Source: Harmothoe impar
Lineage: Eukaryota; Annelida; Polychaeta; Phyllodocida; Polynoidae
Assembly: GCA_947462335.1 (NCBI GenBank)
Contig: OX381720.1
Location: 63,447,946-63,511,945 of the forward strand
Length of the DNA: 64,000 nt
Direction of reading: 5' to 3'
Made by a program: the position numbers and the translations under genes. Every line of letters begins with the position of its first letter. Within the stretch, counting starts at the first letter, position 1. The notes under the pieces are model-generated. The model saw nothing but the letters and a program-made list of their open reading frames with translations. It ran no database searches and was not told the origin of the DNA. This document shows, piece after piece, positions 56,097 through 64,000 of the stretch.

Positions 56097-56100
56097 TTTT
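56097..56100 (+). terminator. Pol III-type T4 terminator in the left LTR
   Basis: TTTT lies ten bases after the end of the tRNA-like gene. The second LTR has the same at 56747-56750. Confidence 0.65.
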
Positions 56101-56115
56101 CCGCGACCTCTACAA

Positions 56116-56128
56116 TGGTGGATCGGCC
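56116..56128 (+). other. Primer-binding site of the miniature element
   Basis: TGGTGGATCGGCC starts one base after the left LTR. TGG would pair with the added CCA tail. The remaining ten bases are exactly complementary to GGCCGATCCA, the 3' end of the tRNA-like gene in the element's own LTR (56078-56087). Complementarity ends after those thirteen positions. Confidence 0.85.
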
Positions 56129-56530
56129 GCGATGAATCGGGTAGTACGTTGACTGCGAACGGTAGGAGCATTCCAGCTTGCTGGGGATTGGCCACCTGCT
56201 GGCGGTTGGTAGTTGGAGGAGCAGGTTGGGAAGTGTTGGTCCCTAGTACGGGCAGTTGGAGTTCAGCATGGAGTTCAGTCAACAAATTGGCTGAATCGGT
56301 ATGGTGTAGAAAGCTTCCATCACTGGGAAGTCAGGGTATCTCAACAACTGCTTGATAAAGCCCCATTGGGACCTTCGGTCTCCAGTGGGTGAGAATGCCT
56401 GGTGCTAGGTGCCTCTATACTCCGGGGGCTGGGACTCTCTGTAACTGCTTGATAAAGCCCCTTCTAGGAGGGAGAGAAAGCCCAGGGTTGGTAACCCCCC
56501 GGAAAATCCGAATCTAGAGGACATGATGGA
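56129..56530 (+). other. Internal noncoding region of the miniature element
   Basis: About 400 bp without a reading frame of note. A CTGCTTGATAAAGCCCC block occurs twice (about 56345 and 56445). This could be a packaging or dimer signal, but only the repetition is seen. Confidence 0.6.
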
Positions 56531-56544
56531 AGCTGAGGGGGTAG
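56531..56544 (+). other. Polypurine tract of the miniature element
   Basis: AAGCTGAGGGGGTAG-type purine run directly before the right LTR. Confidence 0.75.
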
Positions 56545-56764
56545 TGTAGGGGTCGGATTCCCCGTACCCTGGTGGAGAGCCCGAAGGGGTGAAACACCTG
56601 GGTAATCCTCCCCCTCTGTACCATACCGATCCAGTAACGTAGGGAGCGGGGAACAGTCAGACACGGGTTGGTAGTGTAACGGTTAGCACGCTTGTCACCG
56701 GTGCGAGAGGTCTGTGGTTCGATTCCTGGCCGATCCAATGACTAAGTTTTCCGCGACCTCTACA
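56545..56764 (+). repeat. Right LTR of the miniature element
   Basis: 220 bp; I found no difference from the left LTR. Confidence 0.9.
56665..56737 (+). tRNA. tRNA-like gene inside the right LTR
   Basis: Exact copy of 56015-56087, with the same A box, B box and a T4 run at 56747-56750. Confidence 0.75.
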
Positions 56765-56840
56765 CATATCACGTTTGCAAAGTCAGCCATGATGTGTAGT
56801 ACTACACATCACGGTCCTTGATACACATCACGGTTCTACA

Positions 56841-58399
56841 GGGGGTGACGCACAGACCCGGCAAGAAGGTGGACCTTTCAGTCCAGGACAATCCTCCTAG
56901 CTGTTACTAAGGGCAGCATAGTGCTTTAATTCCCTTTGTATTGAACATGTACCAATGTAGCCCAGTGCACAATATATGCATCAAGCCTACCCCACATGAA
57001 TGACACACTCCTATAGATCGTTAGACATAATATAGCAATGCAGCACCAACACGTTACTTACCAGTGCTGCATTGCTGCATCATGATGATGACGGTTCCCT
57101 ATAATACTACTACACTATACCATCTATTTGAGGATGGCTTAGTATATAAATGCATCATGCCTTGGTCGTCATGATTCTTGAATGCAGCCCTGGCGAGTAA
57201 CTCGCCAGTGCTGCATTCAAGCATCATGTTGATCCTACGGGGTTGAGACACTGCAGAATTGTCATCATTGCAGCACCAGCGAGTTACTCCCAGGGCTGCA
57301 TCGATGGATCCACTCCTAGGTATAGCAGACATCTATCTTACCCATCTCTTACATCAGCCTATCATATAACCTACACTGGCCTCCTGCACCCCTCCCTTTC
57401 TAAGTGTCCTGGTGACCACAGACGCTCTGTGTGTCAGGTTCCACGTCCCAATTGGGGAGCTTTTGAGTCTCATATGCGTCCGTCTGGATCATGAGGACTA
57501 AAGTCACATTTAAGTGACACCAGTCCTTAAAGGGTTAGAGGGTTACTGAGAGTTGATGACTTCAGGATGTGAGGACTTCCAAACCCGACTCACTGAACAC
57601 ATAAATAGCTGTAATCAACCATACTTAAAGCACTTAGAGCTGACAAGAATGTTTGATAAGGACATCATATAGGATTCTCAAGTATGGCCAAGATAAAAGA
57701 TCAAGTCGTGGTTCGAATTCAGATATGAATAGCCATAGTGGTCCACATCAACCACCAGCCCCACACTTGTCACAAACACTTCAATTATTAGGTTAGGTGT
57801 TGGGTAAGATTATATTGTCTGTTGAAGATCACAGCCCAATGGACATAGAACTTTGAATAAACGTTGATACATGGTTGCCAATGTTGATTTAATGTTGATT
57901 TAACATTGATTCTACATTGAATTGAATTTTGTGACCACTGTGATAGGATCTCCCGTACATACCTGGATCACTCTGTTTGTCATTCATGGAATAAAAAAGC
58001 AATTTCTTTCATTGGTGTGTCCTGACCTACATCTACATCTTGAATCACTGACTGGAGATCCAGACCACACAGCAGGCACAGTGAGTGTACCACCCTGACT
58101 TGTATGATAAATCTTATTGAAGAAAGAGTCAAGACAGTTCGGGTACGGTGTAACAGGTTGCAAAAACAAAGGTTTATTTCAGAAAGAAATTAGATTTACC
58201 CCAAAACACACAGTGCGGATAGCTCCTTGGATGTGTCACCGTTTCGGTAAGTTGCAGATTAACCCCTTAATGCCTCAATGCAGCATGACCCTGTGGGCTG
58301 TTGCACGGCGAAATTATGACCATATCATCAAAAATCTTTATAAAAATTAAAGATCATAAGGCTATATTTAAATGCAATCGTTATTAAAGTATACCTTAA
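56841..58399. other. Intergenic, with a dispersed repeat
   Basis: The part 57040-57320 holds two inverted copies of the TTGAATGCAG...CTGGCGAGTTACTC repeat also found at 25170-25370 and 59700-59935, here forming a near-palindrome. A possible LTR-like fragment with AAAGGTTTATTTCAG lies near 58160. No exon was recognised. Confidence 0.5.
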
Positions 58400-58606
58400 G
58401 ATAGATATGCCATTTAGTGGGAAATACAATTGCAACGATTACCAAAAGACGATCGTCATCATAGACTTCCTAATGCTAATGATATCGTTATTAGCTGTGC
58501 GAAAGCCCAGCTAACAGCGATTTCATTATCCTTTAGAAATGCTGTGATAACGATCCCCTTTTAGTAATCGTTGCAGGAGTATTTCTCACTAAATGGCATA
58601 TCTATC
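58400..58606. mobile_element. MITE with 43-bp inverted ends
   Basis: GATAGATATGCCATTTAGTG at the left is inverted at the right (CACTAAATGGCATATCTATC). The arms extend to GCAACGATTAC on both sides. 207 bp, non-coding. Confidence 0.8.
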
Positions 58607-59410
58607 CTAGTGAATACTGTAATAACAAATGCTTTCAAAGAAAGCACTATAATCGTAAACTTTTTTGAGATTTTTGACGATATTGTTATAATTTCGCTAT
58701 GCAACAGACCACCGGTGCCATTGGTCATGGGGCCAATCTTTTGCAGAGTTAATTGTAGATGTGGGGCCAATCGTCCTCATGGCCAATCATTATCAGATTA
58801 TGAGGCCTATTGTGCACGGAGTGGTATATGATATATAAAAGCAGGAAGTGAGAATAGGAGCATACATTCTTGTGATAGCATTTATTTGTGTAAATTTGTC
58901 TAATAAGTCATACTGATCTAAATTTAGCTACTTTCCCTGATTGGGGTCATTCCTGCGGGCTGTTGCAAAACAAAATTTATGTTACGGAACGGTTTTCATG
59001 GTTTTCTTTTGAGTTTACGTTAGTGTTTAAAAGGCTGATTCACACATTTTTTTTCACACACCCTGGGAAGGTGGTGTGAAAAAATAAAGTTCATAACGTT
59101 AAAAAAGCGTTAACAGCTTTTATTTTAAAAAAAAGAAAGAACAGTAACGTAGATTTTATTTTGTAACACCCCTTGAACAACAGCGTAAAAAAATATTCTT
59201 TTGTAACACCCTCTTTTTACGCTATGATTTTACGCTGGGTTTTGTAACAGCCTCATTGAGGGCACTCCCACCAATATCCATTTGGCTGTAAAAGTAGACA
59301 ATGTTACGAACACGTTTTACATCACAGATTTGATTTTAGACTTTATGTTGCTTGAATGCGATTCAGACATATTTCCATTCTAGAGGCTGATACTTTAGTA
59401 AAAACCGACC
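58607..59410. other. Intergenic DNA upstream of gene B
   Basis: AT-rich. It contains short repeated phrases such as TTTTGTAACA and GTTACG. It should include the gene B promoter, but no TATA box was recognised. Confidence 0.4.
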
Positions 59411-59631
59411 ATGGGGAACCAGGTACCGTCAGAACATAACGGTGAGAAGTGCGTCATCTGCTGTAAGGCCCTCCCGCCCATCGTTCACATGGAGCACGTG
59501 AGCTGGTCCGGTAACACGTGTACCTTCAACCCCCCCGGGGCAGAGAAGTACTACCGCTACCGGGCTGCCAAGATATACTACTGCCAGAGGTGTTATGATG
59601 ACCCCACCTGGGTACAGAAGATAGAACAGAG
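59411..59631 (+). CDS. Gene B exon 1: myristoylation motif and Cys-rich domain
   Basis: The ATG at 59411 is in good context (CGACCATGG). The product starts MGNQVPS, which fits the N-myristoylation pattern G-x-x-x-S. Six cysteines follow (CVICC, TCTF, YYCQRC), probably a zinc-binding unit. The 221-base coding part ends in phase 2 at CAGAG/GTGGGC. Joined to exons 2 and 3 it gives a protein of about 100 residues. I do not recognise the family. A small membrane-anchored adaptor or zinc protein is plausible. Confidence 0.75.
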
Positions 59632-59699
59632 GTGGGCATCTCGGCATTATTTGTAATGTTTATAATTTGTCTATGGTGGACGGGAGAATTCTTGGCCTT

Positions 59700-59935
59700 T
59701 TGTACAGTTAACCCTTTAAGAACGGATGACATTTTCGTTATGATGCACCAACGCAGCGACAGCAAATGCTGCAATGGTGCATCATGCCGACCCTTTGGGA
59801 GGCATCAAACCTGTAGGATCGGCATGATGCTTGAATGCAGGCCTGACGAGTTACTTGCCAGGGCTGTATCCATGCATCATGACGACCAAGGATATGATGC
59901 ATTAATGCATCATGCCTTCCTGAAAGGGTTGAGCA
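59700..59935. repeat. Dispersed repeat in gene B intron 1
   Basis: Shares GATGCTTGAATGCAG, TTGCCAGGGCTG and GCATCATGACGACCA with the copies near 25250 and 57180. Confidence 0.7.
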
Positions 59936-60200
59936 TCATATTTATTTTGAGACACAAATGAACACCCCGAAATTCTTATATGCTACAGTATGGAATAAAT
60001 ACCCGCGAATTAGTCTTTTTTTGCCACCTAAATTTACACCCGTGAATATAAGTACTTTCACAGGATAGAGTCAATTTATTGTTGGAATGTCCAATTGCTG
60101 ATAGCCATACATGATAGGTAGGGTACTGTGGGATGCACCATGTAACCGATGGGAATACAGATTAAGTAGATTCATGGCAAAAAATTGTTGTGTTTTCTAG

Positions 60201-60239
60201 GGACGCTGATAAAAAACGCCAGGAGGAATCAGCTGGAAG
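60201..60239 (+). CDS. Gene B exon 2
   Basis: 39 bases, phase 2 to 2, acceptor TGTTTTCTAG, donor GGAAG/GTAATT. It adds RDADKKRQEESAG, a charged linker. The exact multiple of three and matching phases on both sides support it. Confidence 0.65.
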
Positions 60240-60550
60240 GTAATTACGATATACTTCACATACACTATAATTTGATTTGCCTCTAAGTATTGTATTAATT
60301 TTCAATACATTTATTATGAACGTAAGAATATGACATAGGAAAAATTGGCACATGCACGCAATTTTTTTCCCCTTGGAAGCTACTATGAACATGTAATTTT
60401 GATTATGGCATGCAGTATTTGGAAATACTCATATTAAATGGCCAAACACTTTCTTAGTTTTATATTGAAATCTTTAAATTGAGGGTATGTCAGGTTCAAA
60501 AACCATTGCCCGAAAAACGAAACATTTCATGACTTGCCAGCAGGTTAAGA

Positions 60551-60621
60551 AAACGTTGACATAGAATTGAATTGACAATGGCAAAAATGTAGCCAATTCA
60601 ATTCTATGTCAACGTTTTTCT
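60551..60621. repeat. Foldback sequence in gene B intron 2
   Basis: GAAAACGTTGACATAGAATT and its inverse AATTCTATGTCAACGTTTTT flank a loop of about 30 bases. The left half recurs at about 60985-61010. Confidence 0.75.
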
Positions 60622-60773
60622 TACAATATAATATATTATACATATTTAATACGTATAGCCATTAGCTTTTGGTCATTAGCATTACACATAGCTACACCAA
60701 TGTAATAATAGAGCATGTCGAGGGTATGTCGAGTTAAAAAATTACTGCCCGAAAAAACAAACATTTCATGACT

Positions 60774-60969
60774 TACACTGTTAAAGGTTGGTTGCCAATT
60801 TTGTAGGTGTACAGTAGATTCTACTGTAGGTATACAGTTCATTGTAGGTATACAGTAGAATCTACTGTAAATCTACAGTAAATTTTACAGTCAATCAATT
60901 CTACAGTAGATTCTACTGTACATCTACAGTAGATTATACCATGTACCTACACTAACTACTTACAGTGTA
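60774..60969. mobile_element. Tc1/mariner-type MITE with TA duplication
   Basis: 60776-60967 begins CACTGTTAA and ends TTACAGTG, with TA on both sides. Inside are repeated TACAGTAGATTCTACTGTA palindromes. A related sequence without the insert is present at 60500-60550, showing the empty site. Confidence 0.75.
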
Positions 60970-61083
60970 CCAGCAGGTTAAGAAAAACATTGACATAGAA
61001 TTGAATTGACATAGCTGCACCCTGTCTCTTTACTTATAGCCATTAGCTATCGGTCATTAGCATGACCCATAACTACACCCTGT

Positions 61084-61504
61084 GTAATAAACGAGACTTT
61101 GTCCTCTATAATACTGCTATATCATTAAGTAAAGAACAATAGTCCACACAGTTCGGATCAAGTGTACAGGTTACGAATCAAAGGTTTATTCAGTAACCTA
61201 GACAGGCAAAGCTATATCAGTGCGAACTCCCTATAGAGTTCGGAGCGGGTCAGTAGGCTCATAGCCGATATGATCGCAGGGCCTCTGTCCAAGCGTGGAT
61301 CCAGAGTGACCCACGAATCCTATCAAATGCTGGCTATATATATGCAGCCAGCCTGCGTGCGCACACGCAGACCGGAAGCCTATAGCGACCTCTGTCCATA
61401 CCCCAAGCCCGAGACAGGTGCTACCACCTGCCGTCGGGCTGAAGGGTTCGGACGGCATCCAACAGAAGCCGCCATATAAACCCCGTATAACCCTAGCCCC
61501 TACA
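61084..61504 (-). mobile_element. Solo LTR, minus orientation
   Basis: Read on the minus strand it begins TGTAGGGGC (complement of 61496-61504), has TATA-like boxes, an AATAAA signal (complement of about 61179-61184), and ends near 61084. CCTGT flanks both sides (61079-61083 and 61505-61509). It lies only 21 bp before gene B exon 3a. Confidence 0.6.
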
Positions 61505-61525
61505 CCTGTCTGTTTGTTGCTACAG

Positions 61526-61575
61526 GGAAGGTGTCAACGTGAAGTACATGGAGGCTTCATTCACATAGACATAAG
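61526..61575 (+). CDS. Gene B exon 3a (terminal coding exon)
   Basis: Acceptor TTGTTGCTACAG, then EGVNVKYMEASFT and stop TAG at 61566-61568, donor ATAAG/GTGAGC. The phase (2) fits exon 2. The stop is only 7 bases before the splice junction, so decay triggered by the junction is not expected. A near copy, exon 3b, follows. Confidence 0.7.
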
Positions 61576-61911
61576 GTGAGCATTACATGGTGTGGGACAT
61601 GGTACTTCGCTGCACCCTGTACTCAGGTCCTTCTTATTATGCTACATTGTATACATTATAGGTCAGACACATATCATGAGGTGGATAGTGAAATCTGAGG
61701 TCATTACAATATGGCTTCTACTGTTTATTTTTTACAAATAAAGATCTTAAAATAACCACAAAATCAAGTGTCCGACTCCAGGTGAAATTACCCTGCGGCA
61801 TACTGCATGAGTGCCAAAAGAAAGTTGCTAATTTCCTTTGTTAAAAAGAGTGTTTTAATTTATTCTTGTAATCTTTTACTGGTCCAAAAATATTATAGTT
61901 TGTTCCGACAG

Positions 61912-61961
61912 GGAAGGTGTCAACGTAAAGTACATGGAGGCTTCATTCACCTAGACATAAG
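61912..61961 (+). CDS. Gene B exon 3b (duplicated terminal coding exon)
   Basis: Near-identical to exon 3a and encodes the same EGVNVKYMEASFT peptide, stop TAG at 61952-61954, donor ATAAG/GTGAGC. The bases after the donor are also duplicated for about 100 bp, so a unit of about 390 bp was copied in tandem. Confidence 0.7.
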
Positions 61962-62355
61962 GTGAGCATTACATGGTCTGTACCCTGTAATAAGGTCCTT
62001 CTTATCGTGCCATACGTATACATTATAAGGTAGATTCGTTCATACAAGGTACAGAATCCTTCCCTGGACATTTTCAGGCGCTCGATTCATAAGCTAAAAA
62101 GATCATTAGTTTGTTTGTACCATTGGATCTCTATTTTTAAGAGTGTGCATTCCTTTATAAAAGACTACACAATATTTGAAAAAGAAGAAAATCATTTGAT
62201 TATACTTTGAACGTATAATTCAGGCTCTAGGTGTATAGTAAAATTCTGCCAATAAAAAGATTATATAAGAACTGGATAGCCTGACAGTGCCGACAGACCT
62301 TGTACTTAGCCAGTAACCGTGTGTTGTACTAACAGCAGCTTTCTCTTTACTCCAG

Positions 62356-62475
62356 CAGCACATCCACAGACGACAAACCGGATGAACCCTAATAAAGCAC
62401 CTTATCAGCAGACGAGAAAGAAGATGAGCTCTTCTGTACAAAGAAATGATCAATAAAATTCCTGAAACTGTGGGA
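62356..62475 (+). CDS. Gene B exon 4: 3' end with poly(A) signals
   Basis: A strong acceptor (TTTCTCTTTACTCCAG) precedes it. If joined directly to exon 2 it adds SSTSTDDKPDEP and stops at TAA 62390-62392, an alternative C-terminus. If joined to exon 3a or 3b it is 3' untranslated. AATAAA occurs at 62391-62396 and 62452-62457. Confidence 0.6.
62452..62457 (+). terminator. Poly(A) signal of gene B
   Basis: AATAAA about 20 bases before the predicted cleavage region. An earlier AATAAA at 62391 overlaps the stop codon of the short isoform. Confidence 0.55.
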
Positions 62476-64000
62476 TCAGTGAAATCAACATACCACAATA
62501 CGTCTAGTGTTATAAAAGTTATATTAATGATGTTGATGATTTATCAATGATTCATAAATACCAGTATAAAGTCTGTTAGCTCTGTGACAGAATGACATTG
62601 ACCCAAAAATAATTGTCTTATTTCAAAAAATATGATGAACAAACTTGACTGGCAGACAAATGACTAGTTTAAAAGAAATTCTTAATATCTTCTTTAGGTG
62701 GCACGATCCCATTGAATCAAAACAGAAAAGGAAAGATTATTAACAAATATGAAAATAATATAAAGATGCCTTTGATTTTATTTTCTATCGACCAAGAGAC
62801 ACAGAATTCTGAAACTTCACACATTGAACACAAGGATATACACCCCCCCCCCCCCCCATAGTTGAGAAGACACTTGATTAACTTTGCCCTAAAATCCATA
62901 CAACATAGCACAGAAGAGTTCTATCACTTTGAATTTTTTGGGAAAAAGTATATTTCAGAGAAGAGTAGGAAAAAATGTTCATTGTCTCTTTATATAACTG
63001 AAGAAAGATAGTAGTTAAAGTCATCAGATTTTTCTTAAAAAACATTCCCAAAATATTGCTTAGATTATTTGCTCATGAATAAAAATAATTTTGATATGGG
63101 GTCCCGTGCATAACTTGAGGGTTTTGACCCTTTGAAGAGTAATGCAAAAACGGACTAAATCACATCTTTGAAACGTTGCATTATGGGTAAATTCCTAAAA
63201 ATCTTTGTATAAAATGTCATTTGCATGGTTTGGATATTTTCAAGTAATTACTTCACTTTTATGCTATTTCTCACTGATGAAGAGTCTCAGAAAAAAAAAC
63301 ACGTTTAATTAACACATCAAGTATAAAGAGTTATAAAATGCACAATTTCGCTCAGAATCTTCCAAACATTTTTATGGGCATAGAAAATCATGCCGAGCAT
63401 ATGCCTACAAAATATGGCATCATTCTGACATATTTAAGCCATATGCGCAGAATGATGCACAGAAGTCCATTCTGCAATGGCCGCGACCACCCTTAAAACT
63501 AGTCATGCGTCTGTCAGATTATTTCTGGCTGTGAGGTAGCAGGCTGGTGCTGCCACCTGTCCCCTAGTGAGGTTACTTGGAACAACTCTAATTGTCACCA
63601 CCGAATCCACGTCACACTGCCCTCTGGTGTCAAATACATGCCTAACACGTCCAGTTACCAGACGAATGGTGAGTGGTGACAGAGCCACGCAGTAGTGACC
63701 CCTATTGCAGTTAGGGGAACTAGACTTTATAGATCAGAACTGACTACTTCTTACATGTGGTAGTGTTGGAGTACTCTGGTATTTTTGTCACCGAATAAAT
63801 GAGTGCTATATGTAACTAAACTATATTGTACATTTTTGAGTAGACCTCTAATGTGTTCCTTTACACCACATGGCTCCTTGGCCGTTACTAACTCCTTACA
63901 CAGTATGGTTATTTTAAGATAATGGCCTGGACGGCTTCATAGATGTCTCAAAGGCTGTACACACGGTTGAGATCGGGGGAGGGGGATGACAACAGTTACA
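62476..64000. other. Intergenic right end
   Basis: AT-rich DNA with a C-run at about 62843-62858. No exon, RNA gene or mobile element was recognised with confidence. Confidence 0.5.

Larger units (their letters stand above)
55895..56114 (+). repeat. Left LTR of the miniature element
   Basis: 220 bp, TG...CA. It carries a CCCCGTACCC...GGGG-rich first half and the tRNA-like gene in its second half. Confidence 0.9.
55895..56764 (+). mobile_element. Miniature LTR retroelement (TRIM) with tRNA-like genes in its LTRs
   Basis: Two direct repeats of 220 bp (55895-56114, 56545-56764) in which I saw no difference start TGTAGGGG and end CTCTACA. They enclose 430 bp with a primer-binding site directly after the first LTR and a polypurine tract directly before the second. 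No protein is encoded, so it must use proteins in trans. The PPT/LTR junction (GGGGGTAG/TGTAGGGG) is the same as that of the gypsy element at 14815-14830, making that family a candidate helper. ACAT occurs on both sides (55890-55893 and 56764-56767), a target duplication if the border is moved by one base. Apparent LTR identity implies recent movement. Confidence 0.88.
55222..56840. mobile_element. Foldback DNA element split by the miniature LTR element
   Basis: The outer ends TGTAGAACCGTGATGTGTAT (55222-55241) and its inverse ending at 56840 form arms of about 80 bp with the shared internal CGGCTGACCTTGCAAACGTG. Inside lie many ACACATCACG-type palindromes and a short tandem of TTGATACAGATCACGTTGTG (55838-55890). 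The element is non-coding. The LTR element at 55895-56764 inserted into it later. Confidence 0.7.

Noticed and set aside
57243..57494. Short plus-strand frame as a gene
   Set aside because: It overlaps a dispersed repeat, has no splice or domain support and shows ordinary chance length.

Overview
The window is intron- and transposon-rich metazoan DNA. The host gene is a multi-exon secreted or cell-surface protein made of C-type-lectin-like (CTLD), mucin-like and sushi modules. Nearly all module borders fall at phase-1 introns, with one phase-2 intron inside each CTLD. This, together with the repeat content, suggests an invertebrate deuterostome, amphioxus-like as a best guess. Species assignment is inference.

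Host gene A runs on the minus strand from a signal-peptide exon (start codon 51412-51414) down to at least 1763. I could place 17 exons by consensus splice sites with consistent phase: signal peptide, CTLD1 (two exons), Ala/Glu/Ser linker, CTLD2 (two), CTLD3 (two), Pro/Thr linker, sushi, a 951-base Thr/Lys/Pro/Asp mucin exon, then six further sushi-type exons. The coding sequence seen is 3661 bases, about 1220 residues. It continues past the left edge of the window. Host gene B (plus strand, 59411 to about 62475) is a small Cys-rich, probably N-myristoylated protein with duplicated alternative 3' exons.

The introns and intergenic DNA are crowded with mobile elements. (1) A DNA polymerase B element occurs twice. 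One copy enters from the left edge (1-1760). A complete 9.86-kb copy lies in intron 4 of gene A (29068-38929) with about 1.08-kb terminal inverted repeats (TIRs) and ATCT flanks. The full copy has a broken protein-primed-type PolB, an open frame with two PC4-like ssDNA-binding domains, and an open frame with two death-domain-like modules. I see no integrase, capsid or ATPase. Its TIRs are arrays of composite ETS, CRE, E-box and CCAAT sites. (2) A young 13-kb Ty3/gypsy retrotransposon (2309-15306) has 484-bp LTRs in which I saw no difference, a textbook -1 frameshift signal between gag and pol, and a large third ORF behind its own TATA box. (3) A miniature LTR element (55895-56764) has 220-bp LTRs that each hold a 73-nt tRNA-like gene with A box, B box and T4 terminator. 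The 3' end of that tRNA-like gene is complementary to the element's own primer-binding site. (4) There are also foldback/MITE elements, a solo LTR, a retroposon with 13-bp duplications, and minisatellites with 14-, 19-, 49/50- and 80-bp units plus C-rich arrays.

The most interesting items are the self-matching tRNA/PBS miniature retroelement, the PolB element that carries a tandem death-domain gene, the transcription-factor-site TIRs, and a TIR tip that completes a GTGAGT splice donor of the host lectin gene at 1760/1761.
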